Source: Desulfobacteraceae bacterium
GTDB taxonomy: Bacteria; Desulfobacterota; Desulfobacteria; Desulfobacterales; UBA11574
Direction of reading: 5' to 3'
Length of the DNA: 5,367 nucleotides
Assembly: GCA_013203195.1 (NCBI GenBank)
Contig: JABMQM010000673.1
Coordinates: forward strand, 1-5,367
The notes below the pieces were generated by a model that was given only the letters and a program-made list of their open reading frames with translations, did no database searches and had not been told where the DNA came from. Positions within the stretch are counted from its first letter, which is position 1. Each line of letters starts with the position of its first letter. Below, one piece after another: positions 5,271 through 5,367 of the stretch. Both the position numbers and the translations under genes were made by a program.

Positions 5271-5367
5271 TGCTTCTGATCCGCTCCTGACCTGGTATTT
5301 TTTAAACGACCCTGCCCTGAATCTCTGCCTGATACTCGATATCGCTTTTTGAGCCCTGTTTTTAATC

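Noticed and set aside
5146..5352. A forward frame of 68 codons ending near the window edge
   Set aside because: Its first third overlaps the DUF5131 gene in another frame and it lacks a ribosome binding site. The last 35 residues look somewhat protein-like, but so does the opposite strand, so no choice can be made.
5214..5367. Open minus-strand frame from the window end to a TGA at 5214-5216, possibly the tail of a gene entering from the right
   Set aside because: About 50 codons with no recognisable motif and an overlap with the DUF5131 stop; not enough to call a partial gene without the flanking sequence.
1..5367. CRISPR array, tRNA, rRNA or insertion sequence
   Set aside because: No regularly spaced direct repeats, no tRNA cloverleaf pattern, no rRNA-like sequence, and no transposase or terminal inverted repeats were seen.

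Overview
This is a bacterial window of moderate GC content with ordinary bacterial start and stop codons. The gene content would fit an anaerobic Desulfobacterota-type genome: a tandem-thioredoxin/HEAT redox protein, a YkgJ-type cysteine-cluster protein, and a mobile-looking TcmP/three-Cys pair. That taxonomic guess is inference only, because there is no rRNA or marker gene to fix it.

Layout. Positions 2-115 carry the 3' end of an unrecognised protein, possibly secreted. Its TGA stop is followed by a small hairpin and a further 52 in-frame sense codons. Next comes a two-thioredoxin-fold protein with an active CPFC motif and a HEAT-like tail (264-1235, +). It converges, with only 14 nt between stops, on a YkgJ-family cysteine-cluster protein (1250-2101, -). 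A divergent intergenic region of about 190 nt holds a striking 14-bp inverted repeat. It separates the YkgJ gene from an XRE-type helix-turn-helix regulator fused to an ImmA/IrrE-like domain (2296-3426, +). In that regulator the HExxH zinc site has become YELGK, so it looks like a pseudo-peptidase. A 201-nt spacer with a candidate promoter, an AT-rich hairpin and a GC-rich terminator-like hairpin then leads to a two-gene operon. The operon consists of three-Cys-motif partner protein TcmP (3628-4479) and a DUF5131/Gp37-Gp68 three-Cys-motif protein (4479-5222), which overlap by one nucleotide. After it come a well-formed ribosome binding site with only an 8-codon ORF, and a short stretch resembling one half of an integron attC site.

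How the genes may work together. The regulator probably controls itself, and perhaps the divergent YkgJ gene, through the inverted repeat; this is inference from position. TcmP has the motif order of a Rossmann, SAM-methyltransferase-like fold, and its partner has a C-x6-C-x2-C cluster like those of radical-SAM-like iron-sulfur proteins. Their tight coupling indicates one two-component system of unknown chemistry. It is the best candidate here for a poorly described system, and its surroundings hint at mobility.
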